A stretch of 7,684 nucleotides of DNA from the NCBI GenBank assembly GCA_964650405.1, contig CAZYTO010000273.1, positions 1-7,684 of the forward strand, given 5' to 3'. This document shows positions 1 to 6,837 of this stretch, piece by piece. Positions within the stretch are counted from its first letter, which is position 1, and each line of letters begins with the position of its first letter. The translations under genes were made by a program, and so were the position numbers. The notes beneath the pieces were generated by a model. The model made no database searches, was not told where the DNA came from, and saw nothing but the letters and a program-made list of their open reading frames with translations. The stretch is from CAZYTO01 sp964650405. Its GTDB lineage: Bacteria > Acidobacteriota > Thermoanaerobaculia > Gp7-AA8.

Positions 1-2583
1 CACAAGCGGTGGACCGGCGAGCTGGGCGACGTGGAAGTGCACTCCGGTCCCATCGAGATCGGCGGCCGCACGGTGCTCTACTCCATCATCCACGACATCA
101 CGGAGCGCAAGCGCGCCGAACAGGCCCTGCTGCAGTCGGAGGAGAAGTACCGCAACATCTTCAACTACGCCTCGGTGGGGATCTACCAGTCCACGCCGGA
201 CGGCCGGCTGATCACGGCCAATACGACGCTGGCCCGCATGCTCGGCTACGACTCGGTGGAGGAGCTGCTGGAGCGGAACATCGCCCAGGACATCTACGCC
301 GACCCGAAGGAGCGGGAGAAGCTGATCCAGCGCTTCGAGCCGCTCGGCTACGCCTCGGAACTGGAGCTCCAGTGGCGCCGCAAGGACCGGTCCACGATCT
401 GGGTGCAGCTCAATGCCCACGCCGTGACCGGGCCGCAGGGAACGGTCTATTTCGAGGGGTTCGTCTACGACATCACGCAGCGCAAGGCGGCGGAGGGAAA
501 GCTGGCCTCGGTCAATACGCAGCGCAAGGCCGTGCTCGACGCGGCCACGCGCGTGTCGATCATCGCCACCGATCCGCGCGGCACGATCACCATGTTCAAC
601 TCCGGCGCGGAGCGGATGCTCGGCTACCCGGCGGCAGGGATGATCACCGCCCACTCCATCGTCGAGCTGCACCGCGACGAGGAGCTCGAAGCCCACGCCG
701 GGCGCCTGGCCGTCGAGCTGGGCGAGCACCTCTCCGGCTTCGACGTCCTGGTGCGCCGGGCCGTGCGGGAAGGACTGGAAGAGCGCGAGTGGACCTACGT
801 CCGCAGCGACGGCTGGCCGATCACGGTCCTGCTCTCCATCACCGCCATCCGCGGTGAGGACGGAACGCTGACCGGCTTCCTCCACGTGGCCAACGACGTG
901 ACGGAGCGGAAGGCGGCGGAGGAGATGCTGCGCAAGCAGGCCGCGTCCATCGCCGCGTCGATGGACGGCATCGGCATCCTCGACGAGCGGTTCGAGTTCA
1001 CCTACCTGAACGACGCGCTGGCCCGCCTGTACGGCTTCAAGCCGGAGTCCCTCCTGGGACGGCCGCTGGGAGAGCTGTACGACGGGGAGGAGCGGGAGCG
1101 CTTCCAGCGCATGATCCTGCCGACGGTGGCCGAGCGCGGAAGCTGGCGCGGTGAAGCCACCGGCCTGCGCCAGGACGGCACGCTCTTTCCGCAGGAGATC
1201 TCCTTCACCGCCATCGACGGCGGCGGGATGGTCTGCGTGGTGCGCGACATCACCGAGCGGACGTATGCCGAGGAACAGATCAAGCACCTCGCCTACCACG
1301 ACGCCCTGACGGGCCTGCCGAACCGGCTCCTCTTCAAGGACCGCCTGACCGTGGCCCTCTCTCACGCCCAGCGCGACCACACCCGCCTGGCCGTGCTCTT
1401 CCTCGACCTCGATCGCTTCAAGGTGATCAATGATTCCCTCGGCCACAACATCGGCGATCAGCTCCTGCAGGCCGTGGCCGCGCGCGTGCAGGCCTGCGTG
1501 CGGGAGTCGGACACGGTGGCCCGCCTCGGCGGCGACGAGTTCACCCTGCTGCTCCAGGCCCTGCAGCGTTCGGAAGATGCCGCGCCGGTGGCTCAGAAGA
1601 TCCTGGAAGCCGTCCGCTACCCGTTCCACCTCGAGGGGCGCGAGTTCTTCATCACCACCTCCATCGGCATCAGCCTCTATCCGGAGGACGGCCTCGACGC
1701 CGAGACGCTGATCAAGAACGCCGATACGGCCATGTACCAGGCCAAGGAGCAGGGCCGCGACAACTACCAGCTCTTCAACGCCTACATCAACGCCAAGGCC
1801 CTGCAGCGCATCGCCCTCGAGCACGGCCTGCGCCGCTCGCTGGCCAACCGCGAGCTGGCCGTGCACTACCAGCCCATCTTCGACTTCCGCTCCGGGCGCA
1901 TCAGTGGCATGGAAGCGCTGCTGCGTTGGAAGCATCCCGAGATGGGCAACATCCCGCCCGGCACGTTCATCCCCATCGCCGAGGCCATCGGGGTGATGAG
2001 CCCCATCGGGGCGTGGGCCTTGCGCGAGGCGTGCGCCCAGGCCACGGCCTGGCACGCTGTAGGCTTCCGCAACCTGGCCCTGGCCGTGAACCTCTCGGTG
2101 ACGCAGCTCCAGGCGCCCGATCTCGTGGCCCGGGTGAAGGAAGTGCTGGAAGAGACGGGCCTGCCGCCGCGGCTGCTGGAGCTGGAGATCACCGAGTCGA
2201 GCGCCATGCAGAGCCCGGAGCAGAGCATCCGCACGCTCTACGACCTCAAGAAACTCGGCATCCGCATCTCCCTCGACGACTTCGGCACGGGCCACTCATC
2301 GCTGGCCTACCTGAAGCGCTTCCCCATCGACACACTGAAGATCGACCAGAGCTTCGTGCGCGACATCACCAGCGACCCCGACACCGCCGCCATCGTCACG
2401 GCCATCATCGCCATGGCCCATTCGCTGCGCCTGAAGGTGATTGCCGAAGGAGTGGAGTTCACCGAACAGGCCGCCTTCCTCAAGCGCTACGCCTGCGACC
2501 AGATGCAGGGCTTCCTCATCCGCCCGCCGGTGCCGGCCGGAGAGTTCGCGGAGCTGATGGCGCAAGCGGAAGTGGGAGGGTAG
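1..2583 (+). CDS. PAS-PAS-PAS-PAS-GGDEF-EAL cyclic-di-GMP signalling protein (5' end outside window)
   Basis: The gene makes and/or degrades cyclic-di-GMP in response to PAS-sensed signals. The frame is open from base 1, so the N terminus is missing; a GTG at 31 lies inside a PAS domain and is not a credible start. Of 860 visible residues, 1-40 are the tail of one PAS/PAC unit, followed by PAS units at about 49-165, 174-305 and 311-424, each ending in a D-[IV]-T-x-R linker. The GGDEF domain (about 429-595) has an intact GGDEF motif at 510-514 and an RESD inhibitory I-site at 501-504, five residues before it. The EAL domain (about 610-850) has EALLRW from 638, DDFGTG from 759, EGVE from 816 and QMQGF from 834, so both active sites look complete. 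No membrane segment is seen in the visible part. The stop is TAG at 2581. The fold assignment is firm; the net direction of activity and the ligand are unknown. Confidence 0.96.
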   Translation, partial: HKRWTGELGDVEVHSGPIEIGGRTVLYSIIHDITERKRAEQALLQSEEKYRNIFNYASVGIYQSTPDGRLITANTTLARMLGYDSVEELLERNIAQDIYADPKEREKLIQRFEPLGYASELELQWRRKDRSTIWVQLNAHAVTGPQGTVYFEGFVYDITQRKAAEGKLASVNTQRKAVLDAATRVSIIATDPRGTITMFNSGAERMLGYPAAGMITAHSIVELHRDEELEAHAGRLAVELGEHLSGFDVLVRRAVREGLEEREWTYVRSDGWPITVLLSITAIRGEDGTLTGFLHVANDVTERKAAEEMLRKQAASIAASMDGIGILDERFEFTYLNDALARLYGFKPESLLGRPLGELYDGEERERFQRMILPTVAERGSWRGEATGLRQDGTLFPQEISFTAIDGGGMVCVVRDITERTYAEEQIKHLAYHDALTGLPNRLLFKDRLTVALSHAQRDHTRLAVLFLDLDRFKVINDSLGHNIGDQLLQAVAARVQACVRESDTVARLGGDEFTLLLQALQRSEDAAPVAQKILEAVRYPFHLEGREFFITTSIGISLYPEDGLDAETLIKNADTAMYQAKEQGRDNYQLFNAYINAKALQRIALEHGLRRSLANRELAVHYQPIFDFRSGRISGMEALLRWKHPEMGNIPPGTFIPIAEAIGVMSPIGAWALREACAQATAWHAVGFRNLALAVNLSVTQLQAPDLVARVKEVLEETGLPPRLLELEITESSAMQSPEQSIRTLYDLKKLGIRISLDDFGTGHSSLAYLKRFPIDTLKIDQSFVRDITSDPDTAAIVTAIIAMAHSLRLKVIAEGVEFTEQAAFLKRYACDQMQGFLIRPPVPAGEFAELMAQAEVGG

Positions 2584-2604
2584 AGAGAGGCAGAGCGGCG
2601 GTTA

Positions 2605-2636
2605 GAGTGGTTAGGGAACGGCTCTCCTAACCACTC
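2605..2636. terminator. Perfect 11-bp inverted repeat, possible shared terminator
   Basis: GAGTGGTTAGG at 2605-2615 is exactly complementary to CCTAACCACTC at 2626-2636, with a 10-base loop. It lies 22 bases after the stop of the GGDEF-EAL gene and 28 bases beyond the stop of the convergent subtilase, which is the expected place for a bidirectional terminator. No T-run follows either arm, so intrinsic termination is not proven. The arms also belong to the repeat family around them. Confidence 0.4.
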
Positions 2637-2675
2637 GTTACTAACCACTAACTAACCACTCTTCGCTGACCACTT
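2605..2675. repeat. Cluster of CTAACCACT repeat units
   Basis: The unit CTAACCAC[TC] occurs at 2627-2636, 2641-2650 and 2652-2661. A variant CTGACCACTT lies at 2666-2675, and an inverted copy at 2605-2614. Start-to-start spacings are 14, 11 and 14 bases. The last copy ends on the first base of the subtilase stop triplet (2675-2677). The cluster fills most of the 91-base spacer between the two convergent genes. Confidence 0.7.
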
Positions 2676-5257
2676 CAGTGCGCCACCGCGTGCCTCCGTG
2701 CGGGCGACGAGAACGGATACGTGAACGTGGCGGTGTAGCTGCCGGTGGCGCCGACAGTGCCATTGGCGGCGAAGCGGATGTATTCGCGGCGGGCGGCGGA
2801 GATGCTGAACGACAGGTCGGCGGTCTGGCCGGCATTGATGTTCACGGTGTTCGACGTGGCGTTGCCCGAGGCGTCGAACTCGGTCACGGTCAGGGGCGTG
2901 TCGGTGGCCGTGACGTGCACGCGTACGGTCCCGGCGAGGTTGGGGAAGAAGCGGAAGAAGTCGACGTCGCTCGACGAGCAGATCTTCGCCGAGAGCGTCG
3001 TACCGCTGACGATGTCGCCGTAGGCGGTACCGGTCGTGTCATTCGGCTCGTACGCGTCCGTGCAGGGAGCGGCCGGCGTCCCGAGCGTCGCGTTGGCCAC
3101 GAGCACGAAGTCCTGTGTCGATTTCACCGTGTCGCCGATGATGTTGGCGAAGACGACCACCTGGTAGGCCCCGGCGGCGGGCGTGCTGATCTCCACTTCC
3201 TCCGTATTGTCGAGGGTGTTCACGCCGTGCGTGGCATTCGCGGAGGGATTGCTCTTGTCGAGGACGTACGGGAGCACGGTGGTGCTGCCCGGTGCGATGA
3301 CCTTGACGTCGAGGTCGTTGACCAGCGTCTTGCCGTCGGCCAGCGCATCGGCGGCCAGGCCGACCACTTCCGGATCGGCCCAGCCGAGGACCACGCGCAG
3401 CTTGGACAGGCCGCTCGGAACCGTCAGCGGGAAGGAGAGCGATTGCTTCGCGGCCAGCGTCCCCTTGCGGATCCGGTTGCCCTGGTTCGCATCGGCGATG
3501 ATCAGGTCGGCTGACGCCTTCGCATCGGCCAGACCGAAGCCGAACGTGAAATCCGGCCCGGGATTGCCCAGGTCATCGGCCCCGGCGATCAGCACCGTCT
3601 TGAGCTGCTGCGGCGTGGGGCTCGCTCCGAACGTCTTGCGCCACTGCTCGGTGAGCAGGCCGGCGATTCCCGTGACCACGGGCGACGCCATCGACGTCCC
3701 GTCCTTGTAGCCGTAGCAGATCGAGTTGGCGTTGACGGGGTTCGTATTGCAGCCCGTGCCGCCGGGGACGGTCGAGTACTGGTGGACCCCTTTGGCCACG
3801 AGATCGGGCTTCAAACGGCCGTCCTGGGCCGGCCCGCGGGAGCTGAACAACCCGATGTTGAGCGACTGGTCGACGGCGCCGACGGAGATGACGTTCTTGC
3901 CGGACGCGGTGAGCCCGATGGTGAAGAACGGACCGTAAGACGGATGCTGCTGCGACGTCTTCTCGCAGTGCGGCTCGCCCGTCACCGTGCTGGTTCCGGC
4001 CGTGCACAGCGGCGACGGACAATCCGTGCCCGAGTTGTCCTTGCTATAGCAGAAAGTCTCGGCCGTCAGCGTGCTGCCGTCGTTGGGATCGATGTGGTAG
4101 TGCGGCGAGTAGTTGGCCGTGTCGAGACCGGGAGTGCCGTTGAGGGCGTCGTTGCCGGCCGAGTGCACGTAGAGGGTCGAGGAGGTGCGGGCGATCTTGT
4201 CGAAGGGCGCGAGGAACCCGCCGTCGTACCCGCCGAGGCACTCGGCGCAGGTGAACCAGGTCGGCAGGGTGCCGCCTCCGCAATTGCCTGCCGGCTGCCA
4301 GCCGATGCAGAACCCCCAGGAGTTGTTGTCCGAGACGCTGCCGGTGCCCGGGACCGCGTTGCCCTTGTCCGTGAGCAGTTGGTCGGGATCCTCGGTGGCG
4401 TCGAACGCATAGAGCGATGCCGCAGGGGCCATGCCCTTGGCCGAGGCGTTGATCCCCGCGGCGATGATCGTCCCGGCGGTGTGCGTGCCATGGGAATCGG
4501 CGGTCGTGCCGGCGACGGGGTATTTCGAGATGTAGCGTCCGCCGAACTCGATGTGGGCGAACTGGGGCTGGGGACCGACGCCGTTGCTACCCGCGGGACC
4601 GAGCTCCCAGATCGACATGGTCACGCCGTTGCCGCCGAGGCCGTAGGGCGCGCTGAAGAGCGGCGTGACGTTCGAGACCGTGGCGGCGATGGCGTTTTCC
4701 CCGGTCAGCTTGCGGGGAAGGGCCTCGATGAGCAGGACGCGCTCATCGCGCGCCAGCGTGGTCAGCGACGACGCCGGAACGCGGACGGTGAGCAGCGGCA
4801 GGTCGGGGAAGCCGAGGACGAACGGCGAGTTGAGCTGGCCGCCCGCGGCGGCGACGGCCGCGCGGGCATCCTTGAACGAGACGCCGTCGTGGAAGCGGAC
4901 CGTGAGACGGATCAGGCTGCCGGGAGAGTGCGCCGCGACTTCGTACGCGGAGCGGTAGATCTTCTGTTCGGCCGTGAAGGGCACGAGCCGGGCCACGGTC
5001 GGGGCGGACTCGACCGCCGCGCCGTCTCCCCGAAGGACCACGAGGTAGCGGCCGCCGGTGAGACTGTGCTCGAAGGTGGCACCGAGGGCGCGCAACGCGT
5101 CCTGCTCGTCCGCGGTCAGCGGATGCGCAGGCGTGAGCACGTAGCGGAGCAGCCGCTCCTCGCGCCGTCCGGGCTGGTTCTTCGGGTTTTCATCGGCCAG
5201 GACAACGGTTGCAAAGCCCAGGGAAAGCACGACAGCAACGAGAGATAGACGTCTCAT
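2675..5257 (-). CDS. Secreted subtilisin-like S8 serine peptidase with jelly-roll and PPC domains
   Basis: This is an extracellular protease of 860 residues. The ATG at 5257 is chosen because it begins a clear signal peptide (MRR, then a hydrophobic stretch, likely cut after VVLA at about residue 22) and has GGAGA four bases upstream. The frame stays open to 5485, but that part translates the tRNA gene. A propeptide-like region covers about 25-195 and the S8 domain about 200-560. HGTHTAG contains His256, SAGND the oxyanion Asn369, and GTSMASP the nucleophile Ser522. The expected catalytic Asp is Glu218, in SIWELG. Residues about 565-720 resemble the C-terminal beta-barrel of KP-43-type subtilases (LVNDLDVKV, NTLDNTEEVE). 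Residues about 725-850 form a PPC domain opening with DAYEPNDT. Many Cys residues at 315-345 and 435-480 suggest disulfides outside the cytoplasm. Substrate unknown; it lies directly behind tRNA-Leu. Confidence 0.94.
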   Translation of the reverse strand: MRRLSLVAVVLSLGFATVVLADENPKNQPGRREERLLRYVLTPAHPLTADEQDALRALGATFEHSLTGGRYLVVLRGDGAAVESAPTVARLVPFTAEQKIYRSAYEVAAHSPGSLIRLTVRFHDGVSFKDARAAVAAAGGQLNSPFVLGFPDLPLLTVRVPASSLTTLARDERVLLIEALPRKLTGENAIAATVSNVTPLFSAPYGLGGNGVTMSIWELGPAGSNGVGPQPQFAHIEFGGRYISKYPVAGTTADSHGTHTAGTIIAAGINASAKGMAPAASLYAFDATEDPDQLLTDKGNAVPGTGSVSDNNSWGFCIGWQPAGNCGGGTLPTWFTCAECLGGYDGGFLAPFDKIARTSSTLYVHSAGNDALNGTPGLDTANYSPHYHIDPNDGSTLTAETFCYSKDNSGTDCPSPLCTAGTSTVTGEPHCEKTSQQHPSYGPFFTIGLTASGKNVISVGAVDQSLNIGLFSSRGPAQDGRLKPDLVAKGVHQYSTVPGGTGCNTNPVNANSICYGYKDGTSMASPVVTGIAGLLTEQWRKTFGASPTPQQLKTVLIAGADDLGNPGPDFTFGFGLADAKASADLIIADANQGNRIRKGTLAAKQSLSFPLTVPSGLSKLRVVLGWADPEVVGLAADALADGKTLVNDLDVKVIAPGSTTVLPYVLDKSNPSANATHGVNTLDNTEEVEISTPAAGAYQVVVFANIIGDTVKSTQDFVLVANATLGTPAAPCTDAYEPNDTTGTAYGDIVSGTTLSAKICSSSDVDFFRFFPNLAGTVRVHVTATDTPLTVTEFDASGNATSNTVNINAGQTADLSFSISAARREYIRFAANGTVGATGSYTATFTYPFSSPARRHAVAH

Positions 5258-5261
5258 TAAG

Positions 5262-5266
5262 TCTCC
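5262..5266 (-). promoter_or_regulatory. Ribosome binding site of the subtilase
   Basis: GGAGA on the minus strand sits four bases before the ATG at 5257. It supports this start over upstream in-frame codons. It lies within the 15 bases between the tRNA CCA end and the start codon. Confidence 0.75.
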
Positions 5267-5272
5267 GAAGAT

Positions 5273-5360
5273 TGGTGCCCGAGGTCGGACTCGAACCGAC
5301 ACGGGGCGAACGCCCCGGCAGATTTTGAGTCTGCTGCGTCTGCCATTTCGCCACTCGGGC
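5273..5360 (-). tRNA. tRNA-Leu (anticodon CAA)
   Basis: The 88-base gene folds as a class II tRNA. The acceptor arm pairs GCCCGAG with CTCGGGC, followed by discriminator A and an encoded CCA at 5273-5275. The anticodon stem GCAGA/TCTGC holds the loop CTCAAAA, giving anticodon CAA, which reads the UUG leucine codon. The long GC-rich variable arm (GGGGC/GCCCC) is typical of tRNA-Leu, and the T arm GTCGG-TTCGAGT-CCGAC is regular. The gene is preceded by a TATACT box and followed after 15 bases by the subtilase start codon on the same strand, with no terminator between. Confidence 0.97.
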
Positions 5361-5375
5361 TTGAAAGAGTTCGCG

Positions 5376-5381
5376 AGTATA
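5376..5381 (-). promoter_or_regulatory. -10 box of the tRNA-Leu promoter
   Basis: TATACT on the minus strand ends 15 bases before the first base of the tRNA, which would place the transcription start several bases upstream of the mature 5' end. It differs from TATAAT at one base. No convincing -35 hexamer is seen at 16-18 bases spacing. As no other promoter is visible before the subtilase, this one probably serves both. Confidence 0.6.
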
Positions 5382-5412
5382 ACCGGGGATGACGCCCGAT
5401 CCATGCCAGATG

Positions 5413-5439
5413 TACGACGGTCGCGGGCCGTTCGTCGTA
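5413..5439. terminator. 7-bp inverted repeat after the LeuA-like gene, weak terminator candidate
   Basis: TACGACG at 5413-5419 pairs with CGTCGTA at 5433-5439 across a 13-base loop. It lies 15 bases past the stop of the LeuA-like gene and upstream of the tRNA promoter, where a terminator would be expected. The stem is short, the loop long and there is no T-run, so this is only a positional suggestion. Confidence 0.2.
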
Positions 5440-5454
5440 ACAAACGATTGACGA

Positions 5455-6711
5455 TCAGCGGCCGGCGAGCAACGATTCCTGCCACCGCTTCGCGCAGCCG
5501 TGGAGCTCGTCATCGGTCAGCACGCGGTTGGTGGACTTCGCCAGGGCGAACAGCTCTTTCGCCAGCGATTCCTCCTGCGGGTAGCCGTGCTGCGCCAGCC
5601 AGTAGATGACGTTGGAGAGGCCGCACATGGGACCGACTTCGATGACTTGTTCCAGGCCGAACATCCCGGCCGGGACGCCGCTGTACACGCGGTCGGCCAG
5701 GTCCTCGTTCCCCTTCTTCTTGGCCTTGATGATGGCCGCGGCGTGCACGCCCGTGCCGGTGCGGAAGGCATCGCGCCCGAAGACGGGATAGTTGTCCGCC
5801 AGGGGGATGCGCACGGCGCCGGCCACGAAACGGACGTACTCGCCGAGCCGGGTGAGGTCGTTTCCGATCCAGCCCATGAGCCGGAGGTTGACCATGAGGA
5901 GGTCGATGGGCGTATTGCCGACCCGCTCGCCGATCCCCCCGGCCGAGCCATGCACGCGATCCGCGCCCGCTTCCAGGGCGGCGACGGAGTTGATCACGCC
6001 CAGCCCGCGGTCGCTGTCCCCGTGCCCGTCCACCCTCACCTCGGGATTGAGGCGGGCGCCCAGGGCCCCCACGAAGCGGATCAGGTTGCGCGTGCCCCAC
6101 GGCGTGGCATGTCCCACCGTGTCGCACACGCAGATGCGCTTCGCGCCGGCGTCGATGGCCGCGGTGTAGAGCTTCTCCACGTCTTCGGGCTTGGCCCGCG
6201 TGGTGTCCTCGGTGACGTACATGACCGGGATGCCGTTGTCTGTGCCGAACTTCACGGCCTTGGCCGACTGGGTGATGATCCAGTCGATGTCCCACTCCTC
6301 GGCGAATTGCCGGATGGGGGACGAGCCGATGAAGAGGTCGGCCTCGATGGGAATGCCGACGCGCTGGGAGATCTCGATGATGGGCCGCACGTCGTTCTCG
6401 TGCGTGCGCCCGGCCGCGCTCGGATAGACCGACAGCCGGTTGTCGACGATCTCCCGGGCCAGGCGCTCAACGGTGCGGACGACATGCGGCCCGGCGCCGG
6501 GCAGCCCGATGTCGGCGTTGTCCACGCCCACGGCGTGCATGAAGTGCAGGATCCGGATCTTCTCGTCGATGGACGGATCGGTTACGGACGGCGACTGCAG
6601 TCCGTCCCGAAGGGTCTCGTCGTCGAACTCGACCTTGCGCGAGGAGGGCCGCGCGGGCTTCTCCCCGGCCACGTTCCAGTCGTAGATCAGATCCTCGAGG
6701 TCTTCGCTCAT
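5455..6711 (-). CDS. LeuA/homocitrate synthase-like DRE-TIM metallolyase (2-isopropylmalate synthase-like)
   Basis: The family condenses acetyl-CoA with a 2-oxo acid in the cytoplasm, as in leucine or homocitrate synthesis. The ATG at 6711 (418 residues) is preferred, with AGGGG four bases upstream; a GTG at 6756 would add 15 unconserved-looking residues. The TIM-barrel signature is DETLRDGLQSPS (Arg35, Asp36), followed by VCDTVGHATP (about 195-204) and GERVGN (Asn266). The HxH metal motif, at 230-232, reads HGD in the context DGHGDSDRGLG. The 34-residue distance from residue 232 to Asn266 matches that between the second His and the Asn ligand of characterised 2-isopropylmalate synthase, so the alignment is secure. 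The protein is about 100 residues shorter than standard LeuA and lacks its C-terminal regulatory domain, so leucine feedback by that domain is not expected. No other leucine gene is in the window, and the 2-oxo acid substrate cannot be told. Confidence 0.85.
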   Translation of the reverse strand: MSEDLEDLIYDWNVAGEKPARPSSRKVEFDDETLRDGLQSPSVTDPSIDEKIRILHFMHAVGVDNADIGLPGAGPHVVRTVERLAREIVDNRLSVYPSAAGRTHENDVRPIIEISQRVGIPIEADLFIGSSPIRQFAEEWDIDWIITQSAKAVKFGTDNGIPVMYVTEDTTRAKPEDVEKLYTAAIDAGAKRICVCDTVGHATPWGTRNLIRFVGALGARLNPEVRVDGHGDSDRGLGVINSVAALEAGADRVHGSAGGIGERVGNTPIDLLMVNLRLMGWIGNDLTRLGEYVRFVAGAVRIPLADNYPVFGRDAFRTGTGVHAAAIIKAKKKGNEDLADRVYSGVPAGMFGLEQVIEVGPMCGLSNVIYWLAQHGYPQEESLAKELFALAKSTNRVLTDDELHGCAKRWQESLLAGR

Positions 6712-6715
6712 CAGG

Positions 6716-6720
6716 CCCCT
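6716..6720 (-). promoter_or_regulatory. Ribosome binding site of the LeuA-like gene
   Basis: AGGGG on the minus strand lies four bases before the ATG at 6711. It supports this codon over the in-frame GTG at 6756, which has no clear site. Confidence 0.5.
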
Positions 6721-6790
6721 GCCCGCAACAGGCCGAAGTCTACGCGAAGTCCCCACGAAGGGCGGCGGGACGATCAGCGCTCGCCGGGGA

Positions 6791-6830
6791 CGGCGGCTGG
6801 AAGCCGCCGGGCCATCCGCCTGGAAGGCGG
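6791..6830. repeat. Twin GC-rich hairpins with TGGAA loops
   Basis: The first hairpin pairs CGGCGGCT at 6791-6798 with AGCCGCCG at 6802-6809. The second pairs CCGCCT at 6816-6821 with AGGCGG at 6825-6830. Both centre on the same sequence, TGGAA on the plus strand, and lie six bases apart. They sit 8 bases past the stop of the histidine kinase, so they could end or stabilise its transcript, although no T-run follows. The shared loop suggests a genome-wide dispersed repeat. Confidence 0.65.
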
Positions 6831-6837
6831 CGCTCCG

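Noticed and set aside
1926..2630. A 234-codon plus-strand frame running past the EAL stop codon
   Set aside because: It is a frame-shifted shadow of the EAL domain. The true frame keeps all catalytic motifs up to its TAG, so no frameshift is indicated.
3782..5248. A 488-codon open frame on the plus strand
   Set aside because: It is antisense to the subtilase, which has clear domains and a signal peptide. The translation is Arg/Gly/Val-rich and shows no family motif.
5273..5360. tRNA gene as an integration site
   Set aside because: tRNA genes often serve as att sites, but no integrase, no repeated tRNA 3' end and no phage-like gene is seen on either side.
5258..5485. N-terminal extension of the subtilase to 5485
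   Set aside because: The extra 76 residues translate the tRNA-Leu gene and overlap the end of the LeuA-like gene. The ATG at 5257 has a ribosome site and signal peptide.
6712..6756. GTG start of the LeuA-like gene at 6756
   Set aside because: The added 15 residues are Arg/Gly-rich and no ribosome site precedes the GTG. The ATG at 6711 has AGGGG at a usable distance.
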